Part shown: positions 18,990-28,031 of the stretch, one piece after another
How the letters are laid out: every line of letters starts with the position of its first letter
Numbering within the stretch: position 1 is the stretch's first letter
DNA from: Lysinibacillus fusiformis
GTDB lineage: Bacteria; Bacillota; Bacilli; Bacillales_A; Planococcaceae
Length of the DNA: 64,000 nt
Assembly: GCF_002845985.1 (NCBI RefSeq)
Contig: NZ_PDFK01000001.1
Span: 682,001-746,000, forward strand
Reading direction: 5' to 3'
The notes under the pieces: model-generated
Seen by the model: the letters and a program-made list of their open reading frames with translations, nothing else
What the model was told of the DNA's origin: nothing
Databases searched by the model: none
Program-made: the position numbers and the translations under genes

Positions 18990-19357
18990 TCTCCCGGCAC
19001 TACCTTTACATTTTTCTCATTTTGAGTTAAACCGAGTTCTTTCGCTTTTTTCCATATGTTTTCGTATGTAGAAAGTTCACTCACACGAACCGTCAAGTCA
19101 ACATTCTGTTTCGCAATCTCTTCTGCTTCTGATTCAATGTTTTGAATGTCTATACTTGTTGTTTGAATAGCTGCTTGTTTATTTAACACTATTACTCCTA
19201 AAACTATAATAATGCCAACTAAAGCAAGTAGCATTGTCTTTTCAAACTTCTGGTTCGGTTTTTTACGACGTATGATAGTGGGTTGTGGACTAGGTGGTGT
19301 TATCGGTTGTTGCACTTGTTGATGTTGGTGCTGTTGCCTTACACGAACTGCTGCCAT
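18986..19357 (-). CDS. ftsL: cell division protein FtsL
   Basis: 123 residues. A glutamine- and proline-rich cytoplasmic head precedes basic residues RRKKPNQKFEK. One membrane helix (about 41-58) and a short extracellular coiled coil (about 62-110) follow. FtsL is an unstable component of the DivIB-DivIC-FtsL complex. It starts immediately after the rsmH stop and overlaps pbpB by four bases. Low overall conservation is normal for FtsL; the call rests on topology and position. Confidence 0.9.
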   Translation of the reverse strand: MAAVRVRQQHQHQQVQQPITPPSPQPTIIRRKKPNQKFEKTMLLALVGIIIVLGVIVLNKQAAIQTTSIDIQNIESEAEEIAKQNVDLTVRVSELSTYENIWKKAKELGLTQNEKNVKVVPGE

Positions 19358-20308
19358 TTACTCACGCCCTTTGTCGTTAATTTTCTCCACCACTCTAAGC
19401 TTCGCTGAACGTGCACGATTATTGACTGCCAATTCTTCATCAGAAGGAATAATTGGCTTTCGTGTAATCAGCTTTAAAGTTGGCTTCATGTCATCAGGAA
19501 TTACAGGTAAGTTTGGTGGTAATTCCGGTAATGATGACGCTTCCTTAAAGATTGTCTTACATAGGCGGTCCTCCAATGAATGGAACGTAATGACACTAAT
19601 GCGCCCCCCTACGTTAATCATATCAATCGCATCGACTAATGAATCCTCTGCTGCGCCTAGCTCATCATTGACAGCAATTCGTATTGCTTGGAAAATGCGC
19701 TTTGCTGGATGTCCACCTTTTCGGCGTGCCGCTGCTGGAATACCCTCTTTAATTAATTCTACAAGGTGACCAGTTGTTTCAATTGGAGCTACTTTACGAG
19801 CTTCTTCGATTTTACGAGCCACTTGCTTTGAAAACTTTTCTTCCCCATAACGGAAAAATATCCGAACGAGATCTTCATATGCCCAATGATTAACAACATC
19901 AAATGCTGTCAGCGTTGCTGTTTGATCCATACGCATATCAAGTGGTGCATCATGGTGATAGCTAAAGCCTCGTTCAGGTGTATCTAATTGTGGAGAAGAT
20001 ACACCTAAGTCATACAAAATGCCATCAACCTGCTCGAAACCATGAGCTACTAGTTCCTCTTTTAAATAACGGAAATTCGAATGAATAAATGTAACACGCT
20101 CAATATAGGGCGCTAATCGAATTTTCGCATTTTCAATGGCCGTCGTATCTTGGTCAAAGCAAATCAAACGACCTTTATCTGATAATTGTTGTACTAAATA
20201 TTCACTGTGACCTGCACCACCTAGCGTACAGTCCACATATACACCATCAGGATCGATGTTCAACCCATCAACAGTTTCTTTTAATAACACGGTTGTATGA
20301 TCGAACAT
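19358..20308 (-). CDS. rsmH: 16S rRNA (cytosine-1402 N4) methyltransferase RsmH
   Basis: 316 residues of the MraW/RsmH family. Motifs: [15 protein letters not shown] at the start, the SAM-binding [46 protein letters not shown] and [14 protein letters not shown]. It methylates C1402 of 16S rRNA. It is the second gene of the dcw operon, 61 bases after mraZ. Confidence 0.97.
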   Translation of the reverse strand: MFDHTTVLLKETVDGLNIDPDGVYVDCTLGGAGHSEYLVQQLSDKGRLICFDQDTTAIENAKIRLAPYIERVTFIHSNFRYLKEELVAHGFEQVDGILYDLGVSSPQLDTPERGFSYHHDAPLDMRMDQTATLTAFDVVNHWAYEDLVRIFFRYGEEKFSKQVARKIEEARKVAPIETTGHLVELIKEGIPAAARRKGGHPAKRIFQAIRIAVNDELGAAEDSLVDAIDMINVGGRISVITFHSLEDRLCKTIFKEASSLPELPPNLPVIPDDMKPTLKLITRKPIIPSDEELAVNNRARSAKLRVVEKINDKGRE

Positions 20309-20369
20309 ACCACACGCTCCTTTCAGGCCTTAACCTCATACAACTATCGCGTTGTAATACCTATAAAAG

Positions 20370-20801
20370 TTAAAAATCAAAGCCAATCATATTTTCTGCA
20401 ATTTCATTAAAAGATTGTTCAGACTCACTAAAGTAAGCTTCCCAAGCATCTTTTGCCCAAATCTCAATTCGATTTGAAACCCCTAACACCACACACTCTT
20501 TTACAAGATGTGCATGTTGCATGAGAGTAGTTGGGATATTGATACGCCCCTGCTTGTCTATTTCTACCTCTGTTGCTCCAGAAAAGAAAAACCTTGCAAA
20601 TGCTCGGGTATCTTTTTTGGTCATTGGTAAACCTTTTAATTTTTCTTCGAGTTTTCGCCATTCATTCATAGGATAGCCAAATAGACAGTTATCGAGACCT
20701 CTTGTGACAACAAACGTTTCGCCTAAAGCTTCACGAAATTTTGCCGGTACGATTATTCGCCCTTTTGCATCAACGGAGTGTTGATATTCTCCCATGAACA
20801 T
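20370..20801 (-). CDS. mraZ: MraZ, transcriptional regulator of the dcw cluster
   Basis: 143 residues with two SpoVT/AbrB-like swapped-hairpin repeats. The first begins [24 protein letters not shown]; the second is [23 protein letters not shown]. MraZ binds short direct repeats in its own promoter region. Here such repeats lie upstream. I start at 20801 (MFMGEYQH) to match the family; a GTG at 20810 would add three residues. Confidence 0.95.
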   Translation of the reverse strand: MFMGEYQHSVDAKGRIIVPAKFREALGETFVVTRGLDNCLFGYPMNEWRKLEEKLKGLPMTKKDTRAFARFFFSGATEVEIDKQGRINIPTTLMQHAHLVKECVVLGVSNRIEIWAKDAWEAYFSESEQSFNEIAENMIGFDF

Positions 20802-20811
20802 ACTACTCACC

Positions 20812-20858
20812 CCACTTTATTAAATAATGTACCACATCCCCCCACTTTCCTCCACTTT
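20812..20858 (-). promoter_or_regulatory. MraZ-box array upstream of mraZ
   Basis: On the minus strand the heptamer AAAGTGG occurs at 20852-20858, 20842-20848 and 20812-20818, with a variant GATGTGG at 20832-20838. All start points fall in an exact ten-base register, with one position (20822) skipped. The skipped turn holds TACATTATTT, a possible -10. MraZ proteins bind tandem GTGG-type repeats with this period, so autoregulation is likely. Confidence 0.65.
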
Positions 20859-20942
20859 TTTTAAAAAAAACTTGACATTTTATCACTTAATATGCAATTT
20901 GGCCTTTAGGATTTTTTTTGATATATGCTAAAGGACATAAGA

Positions 20943-20976
20943 AAAGAGCTACCCTTAGTAGGATAGCTCTTTATAT
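20943..20976 (-). terminator. terminator after bshC
   Basis: Perfect nine-base-pair stem (20943-20951 with 20964-20972), followed on the minus strand by TTTTCTT. It lies about 80 bases after the bshC stop. Confidence 0.65.
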
Positions 20977-21054
20977 ACTATTTTTCTCGACATTATTCAC
21001 CAAATCCATATGGAGGTAAACAAATAATTAGGTAAAAAGAACTTATTTCATTAT

Positions 21055-22671
21055 TTATAAATAGAGTAAATAGTGGTGCTTACCAATGCTGTAATTTTGT
21101 TTCAGCATTTCGGTAATTAGCATAGGTCCAAACTCATTGATATATTGGTATGGATTATAGGTTCTCTCTTGGAAACCATCATTTGGATACAATTCATGTT
21201 GCAGCGTCATAAATTTACGAATCGTCGCTTCATGCTTGCTTAGTACAGTTTGTTCAATTTTTTGCTGTAGATAATCAAATTGCTTCTCATGATTTTCTTG
21301 GTTTTTTACAAGGATCTTTTCTAAATGCAAATGCTGTTTTTCTAAATAGGAAGCTAGCTCCTCATATTTTTCTGTTACTATCTGCTGCATAGCTTGTATT
21401 TGTCGTTTTGCTTCACTGTCCTGCACGTCTGCAATAAAACGTTCTTTTAACTGCAATGCTTTGCCTTCCCATACATCCGTCACAGTTAGTTGATGCTCAC
21501 GTAATAATTGCTCTGCGTGACGTGTAACAATTGTGATATGAAGACGAGGCGCAAAAATCGGCATTTGTAAATCTAATGCTGAAAATGCATTTTTCAGTGT
21601 TGCCCAATAAGCCAATTCACCTGGGCCACCAACAAATGCCAACACAGGCAGTGTCATCTCCTGCATTAACGGACGAGTCACTACATTATTACTTAAACGT
21701 TCAGGATGCTTGTCAGCAATTGCCAACAGCTCATCCTGTGTAAATTTGAGATTTGCCGCTAAATTAACAAATAGCTCATTTTTTCTTTCTAAAAGATGAC
21801 GTTCTCCATCCTCTACATAAAATAAATTGGCCGCTTCATATGTCGCCAAAATAGGCTTACCATAGCCAGCACGCTCCAGTTCCTCTTCCTGTTCCGTTAC
21901 TATTCTAGCAATTTCTTCATTGTAGTGGATGATTTGCGCAAAATATTTGCTTTCAAATTGACGGAATTGGAAGTTGGCTGCATCAATTAACAGCAGGCCT
22001 TCCTCTTTGAATAGTTGATTCATCAAACAGGCAAAGAAGTCTGTAAATGTTTCACTTTCGTTCAGCGCGTCTACTAGTTGCTTCATCAACGCTTCCGTAT
22101 ACTCTGTCTCACCAATATCCCGAACAATTGTATTAATCAATTGCGTCATCAACTCTTTATTTAGAACTGTTGCAGAAGCCATCGTTTTACGTCTAGAGCG
22201 CTCACTATACGCACGCTTTTTTAGTAATTCTCCATGTACTGTATAAGTGTGATTAATCTCTTCTAAGTCGTGATCCTCTCCAGCTATCCAAAAAACAGGA
22301 ATGACAGGCTGTTGAAGCTTAGCACTTTGCTCTTTCGCTAATGCTATCACTGAAATAGCTTTATGAACGGAGTAAAGAGGGCCAGTTAAGATACCTGCTT
22401 GTTGTCCACCGACTACCACCATAGCTCCTTGCTCTAGTTGTTCTAAATGTTCATTCGCCTTGTTAGAAAGCCCAAGCGGCTCCATAAATTGACGAATGAT
22501 GGCTGTTAATTCTTTTTGGTCTCGAGCATGTTGTGCTAAATGCTTCGCTCTTTCCTCAAAAGCTTGATCATTATACTCATACTCAAAAAATTGATGAATG
22601 GCGGTATTTGGCGACCAGTAATCTGCTAGCACATGATTTTTTATAGGTACTTGGATAGACTCCAGTTTCAT
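21055..22671 (-). CDS. bshC: BshC, bacillithiol synthase (cysteine-adding)
   Basis: 538 residues, matching B. subtilis BshC (539). N-terminal Rossmann-like signatures include VVVGGQQAGILTGPLYSVHK and VFWIAGEDHDLEEINH; later PVLAFVGGPGELAYWATLK; a long coiled coil follows at about 410-500. BshC adds cysteine to GlcN-malate, the last step of bacillithiol synthesis. It lies just upstream of the dcw cluster as in B. subtilis. The 270-base gap upstream (22672-22942) shows no gene or clear structure. Confidence 0.95.
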   Translation of the reverse strand: MKLESIQVPIKNHVLADYWSPNTAIHQFFEYEYNDQAFEERAKHLAQHARDQKELTAIIRQFMEPLGLSNKANEHLEQLEQGAMVVVGGQQAGILTGPLYSVHKAISVIALAKEQSAKLQQPVIPVFWIAGEDHDLEEINHTYTVHGELLKKRAYSERSRRKTMASATVLNKELMTQLINTIVRDIGETEYTEALMKQLVDALNESETFTDFFACLMNQLFKEEGLLLIDAANFQFRQFESKYFAQIIHYNEEIARIVTEQEEELERAGYGKPILATYEAANLFYVEDGERHLLERKNELFVNLAANLKFTQDELLAIADKHPERLSNNVVTRPLMQEMTLPVLAFVGGPGELAYWATLKNAFSALDLQMPIFAPRLHITIVTRHAEQLLREHQLTVTDVWEGKALQLKERFIADVQDSEAKRQIQAMQQIVTEKYEELASYLEKQHLHLEKILVKNQENHEKQFDYLQQKIEQTVLSKHEATIRKFMTLQHELYPNDGFQERTYNPYQYINEFGPMLITEMLKQNYSIGKHHYLLYL

Positions 22672-22942
22672 TTAACATAAACTCCTCTACTCACTAAATC
22701 ATTTTCTTACTCCATAATGAGAAATTAATTCCATTCATACTATGCACATGATGTCTTAAATGTTTTTAGCCCATCTTTCATCATTACATAAGCTAGCAAC
22801 AGCACAAGATGACTAAACTATGCTTATAGCACTAAGATCTATGAATTTAATCAATATTCCCATTCATAAAGAATGATTTTTTTATAACTAATTTTGATGC
22901 TATTATTTTAACGCTTATAGCTTCAACATGAAAAGAAAATGC

Positions 22943-23338
22943 TTAGACAACCTGTAAATATTCTACAATGGATTGAATAACCCCCACTATCCAGATCACT
23001 ACATAGGCTGTACTAAGTATTAAAAATAAAAAACGCCAAATTTTCTTTAGTAACGGCTTTACTTCTATTTCCTTTTTAGTTCTCCAATCAATATATGTAA
23101 AAATCATAGCCATCATTATCGCAAGCATGACTAAAAGTGCTCCTACATTCACGCGCCACAGCACCCCAATAGCTAATGGAACAGAAAAAAACAAGCACAA
23201 TGTCGTCACATCAGATGCTGCTCCAAAAGCATGTGTGCCGCGAATTTTAACCTTTCTGCCAACAAGATAAACAATGACAAAAAGAACAATTGGACAAAAA
23301 ATGATGATACTAATCAGTATATGTAAAAAGTCTTTCAA
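22943..23338 (-). CDS. DUF3397 membrane protein
   Basis: 131 residues with four hydrophobic segments (about 6-26, 42-60, 66-84, 100-122) and a charged loop YIDWRTKKEIEVKPLLKKIWR. It fits the DUF3397 family of small Bacillales membrane proteins, whose function is unknown. Its ATG overlaps the panE stop (ATGA), so the two are coupled. Confidence 0.75.
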   Translation of the reverse strand: MKDFLHILISIIIFCPIVLFVIVYLVGRKVKIRGTHAFGAASDVTTLCLFFSVPLAIGVLWRVNVGALLVMLAIMMAMIFTYIDWRTKKEIEVKPLLKKIWRFLFLILSTAYVVIWIVGVIQSIVEYLQVV

Positions 23339-24237
23339 CTTCGTTCACCGCTCTCCTCTATTGCAAGTACTTGGTGATATAAAGTACGCAAAGTAGGTAA
23401 ATTATGACCGTTAGCTAAAGCTTTGTTTAGAATGACACCAACAATTGTTTCAATTTCACTTTTTCGACCCTGTAGACGATCTGTAAGCATAGATGATGTA
23501 TTCTTGGCCGTTTTCCTACATAAGTCTACCACATCAGTAAAAGGTATAGTCTGTTCAATAGCTTGAAAAGCTTCTGTAAGCTCTTTATAAATAGTTTCCA
23601 TAAGTAAAAACGCCTGTTGATTCGTTACCAACCCACCGTTCTTCACTTGCAATACAGCTGATAATGGATTAATTAAGCTATTTAGCACTGCTTTTTCAAA
23701 AAGCATTTGCTCAGCATTACGAACCAGCTCAACAGGAAACAAAGAATTTTGTAATTGTAATAGCTTTTGAAAGATCCGTTGATCCCCTCTTTCTACCGCA
23801 AGTTTACAGTGTCCCACTCCTCTATGTTGAACTGTTGCTTGCCCCATCATTTGAGCACCAAAAGAAATTGAACAAAAGGCAATATTTTTTTGTGGTAAGG
23901 TTAGTGCCTCCTCGAAATGCGCTAAGCCGTTTTGCATAAAAAGCAATGGCATATCACTCGATAATGCAGCAAATTGTTTGTAGAGCTTTTGCAAATGACC
24001 ATATTTAACAGCAATCACAAGTAAATCTTGTGGTGGTAGAGTGGCCAAATCTGTAGTAGAAACAACATTTTGCACAGTTTTGGTACCATCAACATTGATA
24101 CGTGTTAACTGCTTTGTATTTAGTTCATTGACCTGTTCCTGCCTCCTTGCAACCAACGTTACTGACATACCCGATTCCGCTAAAAAGCTCGCTGTTAGTT
24201 GACCTACCGCTCCTGCACCAATTACCGCTACGTCCAT
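23335..24237 (-). CDS. panE: 2-dehydropantoate 2-reductase (PanE/ApbA family)
   Basis: 300 residues. The N-terminal NADPH-binding motif is VAVIGAGAVGQLTASFL. VIAVKYGHLQKLY, LFMQNGLAHFE and the catalytic-domain LFEKAVLNSLINPLSAVLQVKNG are family signatures, including the active-site Lys and Asn. It reduces ketopantoate to pantoate for coenzyme A synthesis. A start at 24237 fits the Rossmann motif, with GGAGGGG upstream. B. subtilis ylbQ (panE) holds the same position. Confidence 0.88.
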   Translation of the reverse strand: MDVAVIGAGAVGQLTASFLAESGMSVTLVARRQEQVNELNTKQLTRINVDGTKTVQNVVSTTDLATLPPQDLLVIAVKYGHLQKLYKQFAALSSDMPLLFMQNGLAHFEEALTLPQKNIAFCSISFGAQMMGQATVQHRGVGHCKLAVERGDQRIFQKLLQLQNSLFPVELVRNAEQMLFEKAVLNSLINPLSAVLQVKNGGLVTNQQAFLLMETIYKELTEAFQAIEQTIPFTDVVDLCRKTAKNTSSMLTDRLQGRKSEIETIVGVILNKALANGHNLPTLRTLYHQVLAIEESGERS

Positions 24238-24313
24238 CTTCTCCACCCCTCCTTCGTTTGAATGTTTTCGGCACAAAAAAACAATTGCTAAACCAAAATA
24301 AAACTATAAGAAT

Positions 24314-24346
24314 AAGGTGCCTCAGATTACTTCTAAGGCACCTTCT
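24314..24346 (-). terminator. weak terminator after the RsfA-family gene
   Basis: Perfect nine-base-pair stem (about 24318-24326 with 24340-24348 by hand count), followed on the minus strand by TTATTCTTATAGTTTTA. The T-run is interrupted, so strength is doubtful. Confidence 0.4.
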
Positions 24347-24449
24347 ATGCAGGTTCTTTTATTATACAGGATAGACCGATTGTTGACGATACACTGAAAG
24401 GGTTTTATCGCCAGGAAAGAAAAATAATGTAGTCATCATACTTAGAACT

Positions 24450-24827
24450 TTAATCTTTCATCAATGAGTAGCCCTGTTGTAGCCATTTCACTAACTTATC
24501 ATGCTCATTTTGCAATTCACGATGCTTCATCTCAAGCGTTTGATAAGCCTCCGTTAATTCGTCAAAACTTGTCAATGCCAATTTCAAGTGACTTCGCATA
24601 GATTGTTGGGGCTGATTTCGAACAGCTAATAGTGACTGACTATATTGACCACGCAATGTTTTATTCCAGCGGAAGCCACAAGCTTGCTTTGTACGACCCA
24701 ATTCTACAGCCGCCATTTCAAAGGCTTCTAGCTGTGTTTTGCCATTTTGCACATTATGCAACACAATTTCTGCTAGTCTTTCATCGTCTTCCTTTGTCCA
24801 TTGATCTTTTCTTTTTTTCAATTCCAT
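24450..24827 (-). CDS. RsfA/GerR-family sporulation transcription regulator
   Basis: 125 residues. The N-terminal 55 residues are a Myb/SANT-like domain: DQWTKEDDERLAEIVLHNV, QLEAFEMAAVELGRTKQACGFRWNKTLR. A C-terminal coiled coil (about 88-120) follows. Proteins of this type (RsfA, YlbO/GerR) tune sporulation sigma regulons. Its position between rpmF and panE matches B. subtilis ylbO. The C-terminal part is shorter than I recall for GerR. Upstream CATATAGTA (near 24860) resembles a SigE/SigK -10, but I found no matching -35. Confidence 0.82.
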   Translation of the reverse strand: MELKKRKDQWTKEDDERLAEIVLHNVQNGKTQLEAFEMAAVELGRTKQACGFRWNKTLRGQYSQSLLAVRNQPQQSMRSHLKLALTSFDELTEAYQTLEMKHRELQNEHDKLVKWLQQGYSLMKD

Positions 24828-24891
24828 AATCTATCACCCTCGCATTTTTTACTACTATATGCACAAGTGGGCAAAATAGAATCATTGCATG

Positions 24892-24929
24892 AAAAAAGAC
24901 AGTGATGATGTTTCCCTCTCATCACTGCC
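24892..24929 (-). terminator. terminator after the crotonase gene
   Basis: Eleven-base-pair stem (24898-24908 with 24919-24929, one G-U pair) followed on the minus strand by six T residues. It lies nine bases after the stop. Confidence 0.85.
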
Positions 24930-24937
24930 TTTATACA

Positions 24938-25705
24938 TTACTTATTATTCTTCTTAGTCAAGAAATTATTAACTGCTTGGTGATGCGCTTCACTTTCCCA
25001 CAGCTTCGCGCAAGTACGAACTTCCTCCATCACACGCTCATACATATTGCGTTCACGCCACTTCCGAAGTTCAATTTCCTTATAGGCTTTATGAACAGCA
25101 GGATGAATTTTTCGCATATGTTCAATAAAATCATTTAAAGCCTCTTCTTTTGAGCCTTCAAATACACGCATCGCCCATCCAATTTCATATAGTAGTTGTG
25201 CAGGATACGGCTTTGCATCTACTAGCATCTTCATCGCGCGATCATGGCGTAAACCTCGTTCAAATAAATATGTACCGCCACCCCATCCACTTGTAATGGC
25301 TAATGTACCTTGAATAAAGCCACATTTCGCGTGACTTGCCACTAAACGGAAATCACAAGCTGTTGCAATTTCACAGCCGCCGCCAACAGCAGTACCATTT
25401 ATAAGCGCTATAGTGGGCACAGGTAACGTAGCAAGATCGTATAATATTTTCCCCATCTTACTTAACATACCAAATGCCTCATCCTCTGTTTCCAGTGAAT
25501 GAAACTCAGATAAATCCCCTCCTGAGCAAAATGATTTATCGCCTGCACCTGTCACTACCAAAAAACGCACATCTTCATGCTGACGAATATATGTAATGAC
25601 TTCTTGAAGACCATTCATAACCTCATCATTGACAGCATTCCGCTTCTCTTCACGGTTAATGGTAAATGTCATAATGCCATCATGATTATCAATTGTGTAA
25701 GACAT
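24938..25705 (-). CDS. enoyl-CoA hydratase/isomerase family protein
   Basis: 255 residues of the crotonase fold. FCSGGDLSEF forms the first oxyanion-hole segment and NGTAVGGGCEIATACDFRLV the second. The first catalytic glutamate (in GGGCEIA) is kept. The second, normally in a PE-type motif before GTIPGAGG, aligns with Gln in GFIQGTLAITSGWGGG. A standard hydratase reaction is therefore doubtful; isomerase, decarboxylase or another crotonase activity is possible. The start at 25705 has GGGGG upstream. It is a single-gene unit. Confidence 0.82.
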   Translation of the reverse strand: MSYTIDNHDGIMTFTINREEKRNAVNDEVMNGLQEVITYIRQHEDVRFLVVTGAGDKSFCSGGDLSEFHSLETEDEAFGMLSKMGKILYDLATLPVPTIALINGTAVGGGCEIATACDFRLVASHAKCGFIQGTLAITSGWGGGTYLFERGLRHDRAMKMLVDAKPYPAQLLYEIGWAMRVFEGSKEEALNDFIEHMRKIHPAVHKAYKEIELRKWRERNMYERVMEEVRTCAKLWESEAHHQAVNNFLTKKNNK

Positions 25706-25806
25706 ACTGTTACCCCCTTTATTCCTGTGAATAAATTGTATCACACAATTATTTTACTATTGTAAAGAACTTCATAATCAACGAAATATTCCGTCTTTTC
25801 AAGCTA

Positions 25807-25850
25807 ACAAAAAGGCTAGTAAAGAGCCATGGTCTCTCTACTAGCCTTTT
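25807..25850 (-). terminator. terminator after rpmF
   Basis: Perfect twelve-base-pair stem (25810-25821 with 25839-25850), 17-base loop, then a T-run on the minus strand. It lies 19 bases after the rpmF stop. Confidence 0.85.
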
Positions 25851-25868
25851 AAGTGAGCAAACACTGTA

Positions 25869-26042
25869 TTATTTGCTTACTACTTCTTTACCTTTGTATT
25901 GTCCGCAAGCTTTGCAAACACGGTGTGATAATTTTGCCTCACCACAGTTAGGGCAAGCTACCATACCAGGTACAGATAATTTGAAATGCGTACGACGCTT
26001 TCTTTTTGCAGTTTTAGAAGTTCTTCTAAATGGTACAGCCAT
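25869..26042 (-). CDS. rpmF: 50S ribosomal protein L32
   Basis: 57 residues. The basic N-terminus [20 protein letters not shown] is typical of L32. A zinc ribbon CPNCGE...CKACG keeps all four cysteines, so this is the zinc-binding form. The start is fixed by AAGGAGGT eight bases upstream. It follows ylbN (24-base gap), the widespread yceD-rpmF pairing. Confidence 0.97.
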   Translation of the reverse strand: MAVPFRRTSKTAKRKRRTHFKLSVPGMVACPNCGEAKLSHRVCKACGQYKGKEVVSK

Positions 26043-26066
26043 TGATGGCACCTCCTTACAGATCGT

Positions 26067-26600
26067 CTATTCGTCTGTTTGATCAAAATACTTAGCTAAA
26101 GAAGCTAGTCTTGGATCCACTTTTTGTTCGTCAGCTTTTTTGTGTAGCTTTACGTCTTCATCTGTTGCATAAGACCAGTTTTTACCGCCCTGCACTTGTC
26201 CTTCAGAATCTTCCTTGAACACTTGCATTGGTACCTCAAGCAATACTAATTCCTCGAGAATTGGTTTCATGTCGATGACTTCACCTTCTATATAGTGAAT
26301 GTCTCCGTCATCGTCTCCTCGTTTATCTTCATCAATCCAGCTAAAAATTTCAACTGTTTCGACTTCAATTGGAAACTCAACATCCTCCCACGTGCGAGCA
26401 CATGGCAGTGTTAACGTTGCTGTCACAGTTAACTGACATGTCATTTGCGATGCACCAAAAGTACATAGCCCTTTTACATGAACGGGCGAAATTGCTCGAA
26501 TATCCTGGTTTCGCTCCATCACTTCGTCCAGCTGGACAAAGGCATCGATTGGCATCCCGTTTTGGCGGTATTTAGATAATTGATGAATTGACCATTTCAT
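26067..26600 (-). CDS. ylbN: YceD/DUF177 family protein YlbN
   Basis: 177 residues of the DUF177 (YceD) family, with CQLTVTATLTLPCARTWEDVEFPIEV in the centre and an acidic stretch DEDKRGDDDGDIHYIEG near 110-125. The C-terminus VDPRLASLAKYFDQTDE is typical. YceD proteins are co-transcribed with rpmF and linked to 23S rRNA biogenesis in other bacteria. GAGGTGAT precedes the ATG at 26600. Confidence 0.9.
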   Translation of the reverse strand: MKWSIHQLSKYRQNGMPIDAFVQLDEVMERNQDIRAISPVHVKGLCTFGASQMTCQLTVTATLTLPCARTWEDVEFPIEVETVEIFSWIDEDKRGDDDGDIHYIEGEVIDMKPILEELVLLEVPMQVFKEDSEGQVQGGKNWSYATDEDVKLHKKADEQKVDPRLASLAKYFDQTDE

Positions 26601-26767
26601 TCGTTTAATCACCTCGAGACAACAATGTTGATTATATAATGTGTAAAAATAGATGTCAAGATAATTTCTTGTCACCACTTAAAAACCCACTTATAATTAA
26701 ATACTATGAGAAGTGTATTTGCTCCTAACAGTTTCAAATAATGACACAAATTATAAGGGGGAAAAGC

Positions 26768-27979
26768 ATGCAAGCAGTTGGAATTGTCGTTGAATATAAT
26801 CCTTTTCACAACGGACATGCTTATCATTTAAAACAGGCTAAAAAAGTAGCACAGGCGGAACTTGTTATCGCTGTTATGAGCGGCACATTTTTACAACGTG
26901 GAGAGCCAGCCATGGTAGATAAATGGACACGTACTAAAATGGCGCTTGCTGGTGGTGTAGATATTGTTATTGAGCTGCCCTACGTCTATAGTACAGCACC
27001 AGCCACAGATTTCGCAAAAGGTGCCATTTCCTTATTAAGCGCCGTTGGCTGTGACTCATTTGCCTTCGGAAGTGAAGACGGCTCGATTCAACCCTTTTTA
27101 AACACATATGAGTTGATAGACCACAACCGTGCAGAATATGACATGCTTATTAAAAACAGCCTTAAAACAGGTGCAAGCTATCCGAAAAGCCTACATTATG
27201 CCTATGAACAGCTTTCTCAGAAGTTCCCTGCTCCATACATTGATCTCGCACAGCCAAATAATATACTAGGCTTTCATTATCTTGAAGCAGCGAAATCACT
27301 TAACAGTCACATCAAACCACTAACTATTTCTCGCGTAGCTGCAGGATACCATGATGCATTAAAGGAAGACACATCGATTGCAAGTGCCACTGGTATACGT
27401 AAAGCACTTGCGTCTACAAATTCTTTACAGAGTGTGCAAAATGTTGTTCCTGAGACTACTTATAGTTATTTAACAGACTGGCATAAACAGTATAGTCAAT
27501 TTGCAAGCTGGGAAGCATTTTGGCCGTTATTACAGTTTACCATCATCAGACACACGCCTTCAGAACTGACTCGTTATGCAGAAGTAACAGAGGGAATTGA
27601 AAATGCTATTGTGAAAGCAGCCAAAACTAGCTCCTCCTTCAATAGCTTTATGGAAAAAATTAAATCTAAACGTTATACATGGACCCGCCTTCAACGCATG
27701 ATAACACATATATACACGGGGTTTACAAAAGAGCAGCTTCAAAGTTTCGAAGCACCCTCTTATATTCGGCTATTAGGTATGAGCTCGGTGGGGCAAGCTT
27801 ATTTAGGTAAGCAAAAAAAGGATATCCAATTACCTTTAATTAGCCGAGTGGCAGCTACCAATGATGCAATGTTAGCAATAGATATACATGCAGCAGAGCT
27901 ATACAATTTAAGTATCGAACAAGGCACAAAGGATTGGACTCTTCCCAAAGATTATCAAACACCCCCTATCCGTTGTTAA
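26768..27979 (+). CDS. tmcAL: tRNA(Met) cytidine acetate ligase TmcAL (YlbM)
   Basis: 403 residues. The nucleotidyltransferase N-terminus VGIVVEYNPFHNGHAYHL has the NxFHxGH ATP-binding motif; ELVIAVMSGTFLQRGEPAMVDKWTRTKMAL and FAFGSEDGS follow. TmcAL makes N4-acetylcytidine at the wobble base of elongator tRNA-Met from acetate and ATP. The ATG at 26768 follows AGGGGGAAA. It is divergent from ylbN. Confidence 0.93.
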   Translation: MQAVGIVVEYNPFHNGHAYHLKQAKKVAQAELVIAVMSGTFLQRGEPAMVDKWTRTKMALAGGVDIVIELPYVYSTAPATDFAKGAISLLSAVGCDSFAFGSEDGSIQPFLNTYELIDHNRAEYDMLIKNSLKTGASYPKSLHYAYEQLSQKFPAPYIDLAQPNNILGFHYLEAAKSLNSHIKPLTISRVAAGYHDALKEDTSIASATGIRKALASTNSLQSVQNVVPETTYSYLTDWHKQYSQFASWEAFWPLLQFTIIRHTPSELTRYAEVTEGIENAIVKAAKTSSSFNSFMEKIKSKRYTWTRLQRMITHIYTGFTKEQLQSFEAPSYIRLLGMSSVGQAYLGKQKKDIQLPLISRVAATNDAMLAIDIHAAELYNLSIEQGTKDWTLPKDYQTPPIRC

Positions 27980-27987
27980 TGGCTATC

Positions 27988-28023
27988 AAAAGGGATGCTA
28001 GTAAAATTCTAGCATCCCTTTTT
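27988..28023. terminator. bidirectional terminator between tmcAL and ylbL
   Basis: Stem of at least thirteen base pairs (27989-28001 with 28009-28021) around a seven-base loop, with A-rich and T-rich flanks suited to both convergent genes. Confidence 0.85.
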
Positions 28024-28031
28024 CGCTCTAT

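Noticed and set aside
22672..22942. A 271-base gap between bshC and the DUF3397 gene, examined for a small RNA
   Set aside because: One tiny five-base-pair hairpin with T residues near 22858-22880, but no promoter or longer structure supports it.
24850..24880. Possible SigE or SigK promoter of the RsfA-family gene (CATATAGTA)
   Set aside because: The -10 fits but neither an ATA nor an AC element lies at the proper distance.
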